From assembly GCA_026770585.1 (NCBI GenBank), contig MU646318.1, positions 852,061 through 863,740 of the forward strand: a DNA stretch of 11,680 nucleotides, given 5' to 3'. The DNA is from Baffinella frigidus. Taxonomy: Eukaryota; Cryptophyceae; Cryptomonadales; Baffinellaceae. Positions 1 through 6,792 of this stretch are shown piece after piece; the stretch's first letter is position 1, and each line of letters starts with the position of its first letter. A model generated the notes under the pieces. That model had not been told where the DNA came from. It ran no database searches and saw only the letters and a program-made list of their open reading frames with translations. The position numbers were made by a program, and so were the translations under genes.

Positions 1-48
<48 letters not shown>
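1..48. repeat. 48-base poly-G run at window edge
   Basis: The first 48 bases are an unbroken G homopolymer followed by a GC-rich sequence. It is either a contig-end or sequencing artefact or a true G tract. It does not match the TTTAGGG-type repeat seen elsewhere in the window, so it is not the telomere itself. Other long G runs occur at 1215-1231 and about 369-378, so G tracts are not limited to the edge. Confidence 0.9.
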
Positions 49-54
<6 letters not shown>

Positions 55-114
55 GGCGGGTGCGGCGGGATTTGTCGGGGGGGGCTGGGATGTGGGGGGT
101 GCCGCCGCCGTCAG

Positions 115-224
115 ACGACGAGAAGCTCCTGGGGTCGTGGGCGAGGTTCTTCGCGACGTGCCTCGGATTGCTCCTGGTGCGGCGGGCGATGGTGGAGGCC
201 TTCCCGGACGTGGACTGGATGGAG
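115..224 (+). CDS. Putative internal exon, copy 1, of an unidentified gene
   Basis: The open frame running through this stretch (codons starting at 60+3n) encodes DDEKLLGSWARFFATCLG followed by LLLVRRAMVEAFPDVDWMEV. It ends at GAG directly before a GTACGC donor at 225. A possible acceptor (ccgccgtCAG) precedes base 115, but the frame is also open further upstream to about base 60, so the 5' edge is uncertain. The strongest evidence for coding is a second copy at 464-555: over 80 aligned bases (147-226 against 478-557) there are about nine differences, and the two protein readings stay alike (FFATCLGxLLxRRAxVExFPDxDWMEV). The short hydrophobic run FFATCLGLLL followed by arginines could be the edge of a membrane segment, but I do not recognise the family. 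The exon would be entered in codon phase 2 and left at a codon boundary, the same phases as copy 2. The rest of the gene is not identifiable here. Confidence 0.45.
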
Positions 225-463
225 GTACGCACTCCTCTAGGGTGCTCCAGAATGCCGAATTTCGGCTGATGCCGAATCTTGAGCGTGTCTACTCACACGG
301 TGTATTTCTTACCTCGAATTGAAGAACACGGTCTCCACTATAGGCAAATACCTAGCAGTCCAGGGTGGTCCGGGGGGGGGGGCACCCCGTAGGGACATAG
401 GGGGGTTCCTACGGATAAGGCAACGGAAAGGTGGCCCGATTTTGGCCGAAAATCTCTTTTTAG

Positions 464-555
464 CCCACTGGGCGGTGTTCTTCGCGACGTGCCTCGGGGT
501 GCTGCTGGCGCGGCGGGCGGTCGTGGAAGTCTTCCCGGACATGGACTGGATGGAG
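464..555 (+). CDS. Putative internal exon, copy 2, of the same unidentified gene
   Basis: This 92-base exon has a good pyrimidine-rich acceptor (tctctttttAG, AG at 462-463) and ends in GAG|GTCTGT at 555/556. It reads HWAVFFATCLG, then VLLARRAVVEVFPDMDWMEV, clearly paralogous to the exon at 115-224. It lacks about six codons that copy 1 has at its 5' end, a difference that keeps phase. Both copies have lengths of 3n+2, so a transcript containing both in series would shift frame. They are therefore either mutually exclusive alternatives or one is a relic. A possible next exon starts at 676 after ctttcatctgtAG, but nothing in it is recognisable. The product is unknown; only the duplicated coding core is well supported. 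Confidence 0.45.
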
Positions 556-1119
556 GTCTGTTTTTTTGCTGGTGCGTGTGCACTTTTTTTTTCACGTGCA
601 CTTTTTTTTCCTGCCCCACGTGTGCACATACGTAAGTGAATCTACTTTGGACGCCTCATAGCCTTTCATCTGTAGGTGACATTAGAGCCTAGATACCCAC
701 AACTGGGTGGAGGTACGCTTTTAAAAAAGTTGAATAAACACGCCAAAAATGGAGGGTCGTTTTTGCTACCCCGTGGCCGTGTTTTCGGCTCACCCCTATA
801 CGAAATGCTGAAATTCATAGGGCTTGGCTGCCCTGTGAAACCTACCGTGCGAAAAGGAGGGTGGAGGGGTGCTCGGAGCCTTAGATGCACCCATACGGAT
901 GACACCCTTGGCCCAAATGTCAACTGTTGGACGCCCTTTGCCCAAATGTCAATTTTGGGGCAGAAGAGTTCAGCAGTCCCTGAATGGGAAAAAACTGAAA
1001 ATAAGCCAGCTTGTCAGGCTCGCTAAGCTGAAACAAAGCGGTTGTTGGACTTTGAGTGACGATCCGAGCAAACCCCGGTTTGTTGGCCCGGTTTGGGAAA
1101 CCTTCGTCCGCACCACCGT
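556..1119. other. Stretch without a supported gene
   Basis: A weak acceptor lies at 671-675 (ctgtag), followed by a short open stretch up to a gag|gtacgc donor-like site at 712/713, which might be a following exon of the left-hand gene. There is no homologous copy to support it. A phrase GCCCAAATGTCAA occurs twice (near 911 and 940). I see no convincing coding sequence or RNA gene. Confidence 0.4.
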
Positions 1120-1147
1120 CTTTCCTTAGGGAGTTTCCTAAGGAAAG
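1120..1147. repeat. Perfect hairpin, 11-bp stem
   Basis: CTTTCCTTAGG (1120-1130) and CCTAAGGAAAG (1137-1147) are exact reverse complements around a six-base loop GAGTTT. It is an isolated short fold-back in non-coding DNA. There is no U-run to support a bacterial-type terminator, and the context is eukaryotic. It may be the remnant of a fold-back element. Confidence 0.7.
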
Positions 1148-1214
1148 GGGCAAATGGCTCAAACGTTTCGGCCGATAAGGGATAGGCCAATACCGTGCAG
1201 CCTAGGGTGTTCAT

Positions 1215-1231
1215 GGGGGGGGGGGGGGGGG
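1215..1231. repeat. 17-base G run
   Basis: An unbroken run of 17 G, next to a sequence (about 1238-1254) that resembles a scrambled right end of the family 1 fold-back element (gaggtaggtacctctgta). Confidence 0.85.
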
Positions 1232-1308
1232 TTCTTAGATTCGAGGTAGGTACCTCTGTAAGAAGGTGTCAGGAAAGTGACATCCGCGTGCCTGGGCATA
1301 GGGCCCTG

Positions 1309-1427
1309 CAGGGGTTCCTCGCTCATAAGAAACCGCCCCCCCCTAGGACCCTACAGTAGGACCATGCCTAGGGTCCTAGGGTGGTCCTAGGGGGGGGGCG
1401 GTTTCTTATGAGCGAGGTACCCTGGTA
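1309..1427 (+). mobile_element. Family 1 fold-back element, copy A
   Basis: This is a near-palindrome with ends CAGGGGTNCCTCGCTCATAA and the reverse complement, and arms of about 45 bp that carry an 8-C run facing an 8-G run. The core is asymmetric: on this strand CCTACAGTAGG comes before GGTGGTCCTAGG, which I define as the forward orientation. It has no ORF, so it would be non-autonomous. It is nearly identical in its body to copy I at 10097-10218. The outer ends are slightly damaged (ggttcc on the left, a missing C on the right). Confidence 0.8.
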
Positions 1428-1435
1428 CCTCTCGT

Positions 1436-1700
1436 CCCACCTCGCCTTCAGACTCGTCGCGGTCGTATTTGACAATTTATTCCATCCGCTTTCCCCCCTT
1501 CGCACTCCAGAGTTTGTGACTATGTGGGTAGCCAATAAACTTCTCGCTTCGTAGGTCTGCACGGGCAGAACGAGTGCTTTGCCCTCAGGCTCGTCGTGGT
1601 CGTATTTGATAGTTTTTAAAACCCGCTTTTCCCGCTTCGCAGGTCTGCAATACATTGGTCGTGTTTGACAATCAACCAGCTTTTCGGTCACGTTTGACCA
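1436..1700. repeat. Imperfect direct repeats with a TCGTATTTGA phrase
   Basis: CTCGTCGCGGTCGTATTTGA (1453-1472) recurs with one change at 1590-1609, and each is followed by a similar CGCTTT-C-rich-CTTCGC phrase. A weaker third copy (ggtcgtgtttgaca) starts near 1655. The repeat period is about 137 bases. The minus-strand open frame across this stretch is not conserved between repeats, so I do not call it coding. Confidence 0.6.
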
Positions 1701-1780
1701 TTAACCTTCAATACTGATACGTGACCTGGCCTGCGCAGGTGTGCACGGGTGTGTGGAGCGAGCTGAGCGGGGTGTTCGAA

Positions 1781-2110
1781 GCATGGACCGCTGACCCCGT
1801 CACGCCGATCTCTCTCAAGGAGCTCTGAGGCTTCTTCTTCTTCTTCTGAGTGATTTATCAGTCGACGCGTGGGCCGCTGACTCGGTCACGCCGATCTCTC
1901 TTAAGGAGCTCTGAGACTTCTTCTTCTTCTTCTGCTTCGTCTTCTGCTTCTTCGTTATGACTCGCAAGTCTTAAGTTGGGTGATCTATTAGTCGACGCGT
2001 GGACCACTGACCCGGTCACACGCCGATCTCTCTCAAGGAGCTTTGAGGCTTCTTCTTCTTCAATGCTCTCGAGCCGTAAGTTGAGTGATCTATCAGTCGA
2101 TGGGCCTTCT
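1781..2110. repeat. Three tandem copies of a CTT-rich unit
   Basis: Three imperfect units begin near 1783, 1868 and 1998. Each contains a phrase like TGGACCGCTGACCCGGTCAC, then GCCGATCTCTCTCAAGGAGC, then a (CTT)n tract of different length, and the unit boundaries carry GTCGACGCGT. On the minus strand the units can be read as acidic peptides (EEEEE runs followed by SELLERDRR-like sequence). A two-base difference between units (cacacgcc against cacgcc) shifts the frame, and the open frame runs into a family 1 element. The unit may derive from a coding repeat, but no intact gene is present. Confidence 0.7.
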
Positions 2111-2171
2111 GACGAACCCACCTTGGTACAGTGGAATGAAGGAGCTCTGTGGGTGTAGGGTGTAGGGTTCG

Positions 2172-2292
2172 CAGGGGTACCTAGCTCATGAGGAGCCGCG
2201 CCACCCCTCATTAGGACCACTGTAGGGCGATAGAGAGGCCTACTGTGGGGTCCTAGGGGGGTGCGTCTCGTTATGAGCGAGGTAACCCTGTA
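2172..2292 (-). mobile_element. Family 1 fold-back element, copy B
   Basis: The ends are CAGGGGTACCTAGCTCATGA and TTATGAGCGAGGTAACCCTG, followed by TA. The core is in the reverse orientation (ACCACTGTAGGG first, CCTACTGTGGGG last). The arms are more diverged than in other copies, and the G-rich arm has the variant GTGCGTCTC shared with the half-element at 9079-9123. This suggests a sub-family. Confidence 0.75.
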
Positions 2293-2371
2293 GAGTATCG
2301 CGACCCCGTGTCGCATGGGTTGCGAAGAGCGGCATGCGGGGGGGAGTGGGAGACCTGTGGCTCAACCCCGC

Positions 2372-2494
2372 ACAGGGGTACCTCGCGCATAAGAAACGCC
2401 CACCGCCTATGATCACCATAGGGCCCTAGTAGGCATAGGCCCACTGTAGGGGCCTAGGGGGGGGGTAGTTTCTTATGGGCGAGGTACCCCTGTA
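2372..2494 (-). mobile_element. Family 1 fold-back element, copy C
   Basis: The left end is ACAGGGGTACCTCGCGCATA and the right end is TTATGGGCGAGGTACCCCTG plus TA. The core order (ATCACCATAGGGCC first, CCCACTGTAGGGG last) is reverse orientation. It is directly followed by a lone left end at about 2497-2523 and then by copy D, so three ends lie within 50 bases. Confidence 0.8.
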
Positions 2495-2496
2495 CA

Positions 2497-2523
2497 GAGG
2501 GGTACCTTGATCATACGACGCCG
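2497..2523. mobile_element. Lone left end of a family 1 element
   Basis: The sequence gaggggtaccttgatcatac resembles the family 1 terminal repeat (CAGGGGTACCTCGCTCATAA) but has no matching right arm before copy D starts at 2540. It is probably the remnant of a deleted or nested copy. Confidence 0.5.
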
Positions 2524-2539
2524 CGTCAAGTCCGGACCC

Positions 2540-2661
2540 TACAGGGGTACCTCGCTCATAAGAAACCGCATCCCCCTAGGAGCCTACAGTAGGCCTATGC
2601 GTAGGGCCCTATGGTGGTCCTAAGGGGGGTGGCGGTTTCTTATGAGCGAGGTACCCCTGTA
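2540..2661 (+). mobile_element. Family 1 fold-back element, copy D
   Basis: A complete copy running TACAGGGGTACCTCGCTCAT to ATGAGCGAGGTACCCCTGTA, 122 bp. The terminal ~30 bases are exact inverted repeats. The core is forward (CCTACAGTAGGCC first, GGTGGTCCTAAG last). The TA at each end fits a duplicated TA target, as in Tc1/mariner-type elements, although the inserted sequence is itself palindromic, so this is an inference. Confidence 0.85.
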
Positions 2662-2690
2662 CAGCAGTAGGGAAATCATCGGGACTCGCA

Positions 2691-2772
2691 TTTAAGGTCA
2701 CACACTGACTGCTTTCCTGTGGACCTCAAATTTAAGGTCACACACACTGATTGCTCAAAAGTGTGTGACCTT
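2691..2772. repeat. TTTAAGGTCACACAC repeat and hairpin
   Basis: TTTAAGGTCACACAC appears at about 2691 and 2731 as a direct repeat. The second copy pairs with GTGTGTGACCTT (2761-2772): AAGGTCACACAC at 2734-2745 is its exact reverse complement, with a 15-base loop. The following cgagtaagggatg matches, inverted, the start of a related segment at 9125-9191. Both locations lie just outside a family 1 end. Confidence 0.7.
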
Positions 2773-3051
2773 GTAATCGAGTAAGGGATGTATGGCTACG
2801 TTTAGGACCCTACTGCGATCCTGGGGGCGGGGAGGGGGCTTGGCGTCTGGTCGAGGCTGCTCTGCAGCCTGCCTCGGAATTGGAAACAGCGCCTTCAACA
2901 TCATGTAATGACAGAGAGAGAGACAAGGCCAATTTATTGAAACAAGCACGAAAACACGTGGCGGGGTCTGGGGCGGGCCCGCCTCGGGGTGTGAGGCCCG
3001 GAGTAAAGTCACTTTCTCTCCCGCGGAGGTGTGGGGTGTTGCCGACACGTG

Positions 3052-3173
3052 TACAGGTGTACCTCGCTCATAAGAAAGCGACACCCCCCCTAGGGCCACC
3101 ATAGGGCCCTATGTGTAGGCCTACTGTAGGGTCCTACGGGGTGACGCTTTCTGGTGAGCGAGGTACCCCTGTA
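3052..3173 (-). mobile_element. Family 1 fold-back element, copy E
   Basis: A complete 122-bp copy with TA at both ends. The arms read ACCTCGCTCATAAGAAAGCG and CGCTTTCTGGTGAGCGAGGT. A compensating change is seen on both arms (AAAGCG with CGCTTT, where most copies have AAACCG with CGGTTT), so the stem pairing is kept although the sequence differs. The core is in reverse orientation. Confidence 0.85.
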
Positions 3174-3217
3174 CCCCGGAAGCAGGTGTCACCCGATGAG
3201 GATACGATACCCTGCAG

Positions 3218-3293
3218 CCGGTTCTGCCGCGATCCTCTGTACAGGGGGGCTTGCTGTGATCCGAAAAGAAGCATGGTCTTTTTGCAGAACCGG
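3218..3293. repeat. Short inverted repeat pair
   Basis: CCGGTTCTGC (3218-3227) and GCAGAACCGG (3284-3293) are exact reverse complements 56 bases apart. The enclosed sequence contains a tgtacagggg phrase like a family 1 end. Significance is uncertain. Confidence 0.4.
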
Positions 3294-3383
3294 TTCCAGT
3301 GTACGCCTATGTTGGGAGCTCGAAGAACCTAACGGACCTAAAGGATGGGCATGGGCCGTGTTCGCTCCTCTGAAGCCAAGGCA

Positions 3384-3480
3384 CTGGGGATGCAACCCCG
3401 TGTAGGATGACCGGAGTTCGGGGGATACAACCCCGTGTGGGATAACCGGAGTGGCTTTACACACGGGTGTGTATCCCCAG
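3384..3480 (+). mobile_element. Family 3 fold-back element with duplicated left end
   Basis: The ends are CTGGGGATGCAACCCCGTGT and GGGTGTGTATCCCCAG. The left-end phrase, about 34 bases (GGGGATRCAACCCCGTGTRG through GGATRACCGGAGT), is present twice in tandem, at 3384-3416 and 3420-3452. A related single element lies at 9701-9771, with the same interior phrase CGGAGTGNCTTTACACA. There is no ORF. It is probably a miniature inverted-repeat element. Confidence 0.65.
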
Positions 3481-3558
3481 AAAGGCACTCAGAACCAGGG
3501 TCCTTGGCCCAGCAAGCCGGGCTTTTTTCAGAGATCAGAACGCTGGCATCTTTGCTGA

Positions 3559-3590
3559 TACAGGGGTTACTCGCACTAAAGAAAACTCTG
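3559..3590. mobile_element. Diverged lone family 1 left end
   Basis: TACAGGGGTTACTCGCACTA followed by AAGAAAAC resembles the family 1 terminal repeat with small changes. No matching right arm follows; only a short aaaccctgtaca lies at about 3771-3782, beyond a family 2 element. It may be a family 1 copy broken by the family 2 insertion. Confidence 0.45.
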
Positions 3591-3612
3591 TGCCCCAGGC
3601 ACTTACGGTAAG

Positions 3613-3632
3613 CCAATGCCTGTGAGCATTGG
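3613..3632. repeat. Small hairpin CCAATGC/GCATTGG
   Basis: Seven-base arms (3613-3619 and 3626-3632) surround a six-base loop. Partly complementary flanks (acttacggtaag and ccaccttacg) extend it imperfectly. Confidence 0.5.
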
Positions 3633-3657
3633 ACCACCTTACGAGAGGTGTGTGTCC

Positions 3658-3763
3658 GTATCCCTTAAGTGGCGGACGGGCGAATATTCACCCTAACTCG
3701 CCCTAGGCAGGTCCTAGGGCCCTACCGTAGGGCGTATGAGCCTACTCGCCACTTAAGGGATAC
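3658..3763 (+). mobile_element. Family 2 fold-back element, copy 1
   Basis: Perfect 17-bp terminal inverted repeats, GTATCCCTTAAGTGGCG (3658-3674) and its reverse complement (3747-3763), enclose a 72-base interior with the phrase GGCAGGTCCTAGGGCCCTAC. The interior then reads GTAGGGCGTATGAGCCTACT. No coding capacity. A second copy at 4101-4223 has the same interior. Confidence 0.8.
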
Positions 3764-3805
3764 GCCAGCAAACCCTGTACATGATGCATCAGCAAGTCCG
3801 CAGTG

Positions 3806-3927
3806 TACAGGGGTACCTTGCTCATAAGAAACCGCCGCCCCCTATGACCCTACAGTAGGCCTATGCCTAGGGCCGTACGGTGGTCCTAGGGGGGAGGGGT
3901 GTTTCTTATGAGCGAGGTACCTCTGAA
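3806..3927 (+). mobile_element. Family 1 fold-back element, copy F
   Basis: The left end TACAGGGGTACCTTGCTCAT is intact; the right end GAGCGAGGTACCTCTGAA has lost the terminal TA. The core is forward (CCTACAGTAGGCC first, GGTGGTCCTAGG last). One arm reads GGTGTTTCTT rather than GGCGGTTTCTT, so the stem has mismatches. Probably an older copy. Confidence 0.8.
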
Positions 3928-3999
3928 TGCCCCCCCCCACTCCGGAGTCGCCAAACCCTAGAGGAGGGTGAAAGCCGGAACCAAGGCACCGAGAACCTG

Positions 4000-4090
4000 G
4001 TTAGGGTTGGGGATTTAGGGTTTAGGGGGTCGGGGGTCGGGGGTTGGGTTTATGGTCTCGGGTTTCGGGTTTCGGGTTTCGGGCATAGGC
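4000..4090 (+). repeat. Telomere-like repeats, TTTCGGG variant
   Basis: A short run of 7-base-like units: TTTAGGG first, then GGTCGGG-type units, then about three TTTCGGG units near 4060-4083. The G-rich strand is +. The TTTCGGG variant also appears at 11495-11516 near the other edge. Confidence 0.75.
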
Positions 4091-4100
4091 TTCAAGGTGT

Positions 4101-4223
4101 CCCGTAAGTGGCCAGGAGGTCAAATTTGACTACCAAGAGGTTCTAGGCAGGTCCTAGGGCCCTACGGTAGGCAGGTCCTAGGGCCCTACGGTAGGGTGTA
4201 TGAGCCTACTGGCCACTTAAGGG
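4101..4223 (+). mobile_element. Family 2 fold-back element, copy 2, with internal 24-bp duplication
   Basis: The ends are CCCGTAAGTGGCC (4101-4113) and GGCCACTTAAGGG (4211-4223), with one mismatch. The interior unit of 24 bases starting GGCAGGTCCTAGGGCCCTAC is present twice in exact tandem (4146-4169 and 4170-4193). Copy 1 at 3658-3763 has only one. The right half (GTATGAGCCTACTGGCCACT) closely matches copy 1. Confidence 0.75.
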
Positions 4224-4245
4224 TATCTACCAGCCAGCCGTACAT

Positions 4246-4330
4246 TGGGTTGAGGGTTGAGGGTTAGGGTTGAGGGTTGATGATTCAGGGTTGAAGGTTC
4301 AGGGTTCCAAGGTGTCGGGTTTCAGGTATC
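4246..4330 (+). repeat. Degenerate telomere-like repeats, TTGAGGG type
   Basis: A run of GGGTTGA, GGGTTAG and GGGTTCA units with irregular spacing, G-rich strand +. It directly follows family 2 copy 2. Confidence 0.7.
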
Positions 4331-5129
4331 CACTCGGTGGGCTACGAGGGTTTTGTTGACCCCGGAATCCGGGGTGTTGCGCGACCAATTTGCATTAGAA
4401 AAAACCTTAAAGTTAATTGTCTTCAGGTAAGTTGACTTTTGATGAAAGGTCCGTAGTCCACCGTGTAAAGGCTTCAGGGTTTACCAGCCAGTGGAAGAAC
4501 GGAGTAGTGTTGCCTCCCAGCGTCTGGACAGTCTTGGAAATGAAAAGACCTGCATGGGGGTTTTCGGGGTTGAGAAAACTGAGAGGGATCCACCCATACT
4601 GCCCTGCGTGTCGTTGGCAAATGTTGGGCGAAATTAAAACCTAAAGGACCTAAAGGACCCCCTCGGCCACTTATGGCTATAAGTGGACCCTACTAAGTGG
4701 ACCGCACCAAGTGGATCACTCTCAAAAACACGGCGCTCCACGCCCCTCTGGAACCAATCAGCCAGTCTCATAACCAACACTTTTTGTTGAATACTGAAGC
4801 TGGCTGGTGGGTGGGTCCGTTTTTTAGTTTTTCGATAAAAAAAACTGGCTCAAACTGCCAGATTTCGGGCCAAAGAAACTTATTGGTAGCCTCTGCTGAT
4901 ACTCGTCGGCCACACTGCCTCTGGAAGGCCAATGCCTGAAAACATATACATCCGATGGGTGGTGTCCGTTCTTATTTTTGCGAAAGGAAAAGCGTCATCA
5001 ACATAATTGGAAACACGGACAAGCGTCAATATGCCTGGGTTTCGGATTTAGGGGTGCATACCGTCCATGCTGGAAAGGAGGGAAACCAGCCACCCGTGGC
5101 CAATAGCTATATCCGCGGAATTGCCCTGG
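4331..5129. other. Stretch without a supported gene
   Basis: This is mixed-composition DNA with several short open frames, none with a recognisable domain or a conserved copy elsewhere. A pyrimidine-rich AG (ttgtcttcAG, 4421-4430) looks acceptor-like. It contains one ATGTTGGG-N9-AACCTAAAGGACCT module (4621-4651). It also has a hairpin CCACTTAT-ggct-ATAAGTGG (4667-4686), which resembles family 2 ends, followed by two more AAGTGGA phrases. Confidence 0.4.
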
Positions 5130-5270
5130 GGGTGTAGGGTTTAGGGTTTGGGGTTGAGGGTTTGGGGTTGAGGGTTGAGGGTTGAGGGACTTGGGGTCAG
5201 GGTTTAGGGTTTAGGGTTTAGGGTTTAGGGTTTAGGGTTTAGGGTTTAGGGTTTAGGGTTCAGGGGTTAG
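5130..5270 (+). repeat. Telomere-like array 1 with eight perfect TTTAGGG units
   Basis: Mixed TTTAGGG, TTTGGGG and TTGAGGG units lead into eight perfect TTTAGGG units (5203-5258). This is the longest perfect run in the window and identifies a plant-type telomere repeat. Non-telomeric sequence follows on both sides, so this is an interstitial or subtelomeric block, not the chromosome end itself. The G-rich strand on + would place the nearest end to the right if the array keeps its original orientation. Confidence 0.9.
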
Positions 5271-5346
5271 AGGTGGGAGCTGAGGGGCTGGGTCTGGAGG
5301 GGTTCAGTAAGAACCTGGATCAGGGAGAGGAGTCTGGTGGCAAAGC

Positions 5347-5512
5347 CTGAGGAGAGGAGAACGCTAAGTGGACGACTTTCTGAAAGTCACCTGGATGAGA
5401 GAGAGGAGGACAGCCACTTAAGAGATCAACGGCCACATAAGGGATGAACCAGAGGAGAGGAGAACGCTAAGTGGACGAATCTCTGAAAGTCACCTGGATG
5501 AGGGAGAGGAGT
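5347..5512 (+). repeat. Pair of ~60-bp direct repeats
   Basis: The phrase GAGGAGAGGAGAACGCTAAG, continuing TGGACGA...CTGAAAGTCACCTGGATGAG, occurs at about 5348-5402 and 5453-5505 with few differences. Between them, 5413-5446 holds two direct copies of a family 2-like end (GCCACTTAAGAGATCA and GGCCACATAAGGGATGA). Confidence 0.7.
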
Positions 5513-5755
5513 CTGGTGGCATAGCTGGCGATGTACCACCCGTGCGCCTTGAAGAAGCCCTGCGTTGGTACGAGGTGGAATTAGAATTAGAACCCATCCA
5601 GATTTTTTTTGCATGAGCGGCCGACACGGGGTACAGTAAGTGGCACAATGCGTCGCATGTGCGGCACTGACGCTGATTGTTTGACAATAAATTGTCAAAC
5701 TCGCTCTGGTGGCGTAGCTGGCAATGTACCACCCGCGCGCCTTGAAGAAGCCCTG
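5510..5755 (+). repeat. Segment flanked by ~50-bp direct repeats
   Basis: TCTGGTGGCATAGCTGGCGA, continuing TGTACCACCCGTGCGCCTTGAAGAAGCCCTG in mixed form, is found at about 5511-5563 and again at 5704-5754 with a handful of changes. The second copy runs straight into the next telomere-like block. The minus-strand short ORFs here are split by stops and differ between copies, so I do not call a gene. Confidence 0.7.
5679..5700. repeat. Perfect 10-bp-arm palindrome
   Basis: GTTTGACAAT and ATTGTCAAAC are exact reverse complements separated by two bases (AA), immediately before the second ~50-bp direct repeat copy. The phrase gtatttgacaattta at 1466-1480 is similar. Confidence 0.7.
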
Positions 5756-5965
5756 GGGTTTGGGGTTTAGGGTTTAGGGTTTAGGGTTTAGGGTTTAGAG
5801 TTTGAGGTTTAGGGTTAAGGGTGTAGGGTGTAGGGTGTAGGGTGTAGGGTGTAGGGTTTAAGGTGTAGGGTTTAAGGTGTAGGGTTTAACGTGTAGGATT
5901 TGAGGTTTAGGGTGTAGGGTGTAGGGTGTAGGGTTTTGAGTTTAGGGTTCGGGGTTTGGTGTCGG
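5755..5965 (+). repeat. Telomere-like array 2, TTTAGGG then TGTAGGG block
   Basis: It starts with TTTAGGG units and changes to a uniform run of five TGTAGGG units (5822-5856). Mixed TTTAAGG/TGTAGGG follows, then three more TGTAGGG units near 5911-5934. The uniform variant block suggests local expansion of one mutated unit. Confidence 0.85.
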
Positions 5966-6027
5966 TCTGCGTCGATCCGGTGATGCCCCAGCTGTGCGCA
6001 GCTTGCCTCGGGAAGGTGACCTGGTGT

Positions 6028-6716
6028 GGGGTTTGGGGTTTGGGGTTTGGGGTTTGGGGTTTGGGGTTTGGGGTTTGAGGTTTGAGGTTTGGGGTTTGGG
6101 GTTTGGGTTTAGGGTTTCGGGTTGAGGGTTTAGGGGTTATGAATTTCGTTTAAGGATTGAGGGTTTAGGGTTTAGGTTTTAGGGTTTGGGGTTTAGGGTT
6201 TATGGTGTTGGGTTTAGGGTTCAGGGTTTAGGGTTTAGGGTTCAGGGTTTAGGGTTTAGGGTTTAGGGTTTGGTTTCAGGGTTTAGGGTTTAGGGGTTAG
6301 GGATTAGGGGTGAGGGTTGAGGTTTAGGGTTTAGGGTTCAGGGTGTAGGTTGTAGGGTTTAGGGTTTAAGGGTTAGGGGTGGGGGCCAAGGGTTCAGGGT
6401 TTAGGGTTTAGGGTTCAGGGTTTAGGCTGCAGCGTTCACGGTTGAGGGTTTAGGGTTTTGTGTCTAGGACTTTGGGTTTAGGTTTGGGGGTTTAGGGTTT
6501 AGGGTGTAGGGTTTAAGATTTATGGTTGAGGATTTAGGGTTTAGGGTTTTGGGGTTAGGGGTTCGGGGTTAGGGGATGAGGTTAAGGGTTAGGGTTTAGG
6601 GTGTAGGGTGTAGAGTGTAGGGTTAAGTGTTAAGGGTTAATGGTTTAGGGTTGAGGGTTGAGGGTTGAGGGTTTATAGTTTAGGGGTTAGGGTTTGTGGT
6701 TTAGGGTTTAGGGTTG
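6028..6716 (+). repeat. Telomere-like array 3, TTTGGGG block then degenerate TTTAGGG
   Basis: A run of about six TTTGGGG units from 6032 passes into almost 600 bases of degenerate units (TTTAGGG, TTCAGGG, TGTAGGG, TTGAGGG, TTAAGGG) with many off-register spacings. It is preceded by about 60 non-telomeric bases (5966-6027). Short open frames in the array are repeat translations, not genes. A last short piece lies at about 6768-6792. Confidence 0.88.
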
Positions 6717-6792
6717 ACCATCGTGACTGCGTTGAGAAATGTCCATGCGGTGTACACCTTAATGGAGAGGGGTTAGGGTTTAGGGGTCAGGG

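Noticed and set aside
338-629. Minus-strand open frames of 93 and 106 codons
   Set aside because: They are antisense to the duplicated exon at 464-555, whose plus-strand reading is the one conserved between copies.
1120-1147. Rho-independent terminator
   Set aside because: Stem and loop are present but there is no T tract, and the window is eukaryotic.
1858-2316. 152-codon minus-strand open frame
   Set aside because: It runs from a family 1 element through the triplicated CTT unit; frame is not conserved between the units.
1309-2661. CRISPR array from closely spaced repeats
   Set aside because: Repeats are long inverted-repeat elements with irregular spacing and both orientations, not short direct repeats with uniform spacers.
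5130-6716. True chromosome end
   Set aside because: More than 5 kb of non-telomeric sequence follows on the right and similar DNA lies on the left; units are degenerate.
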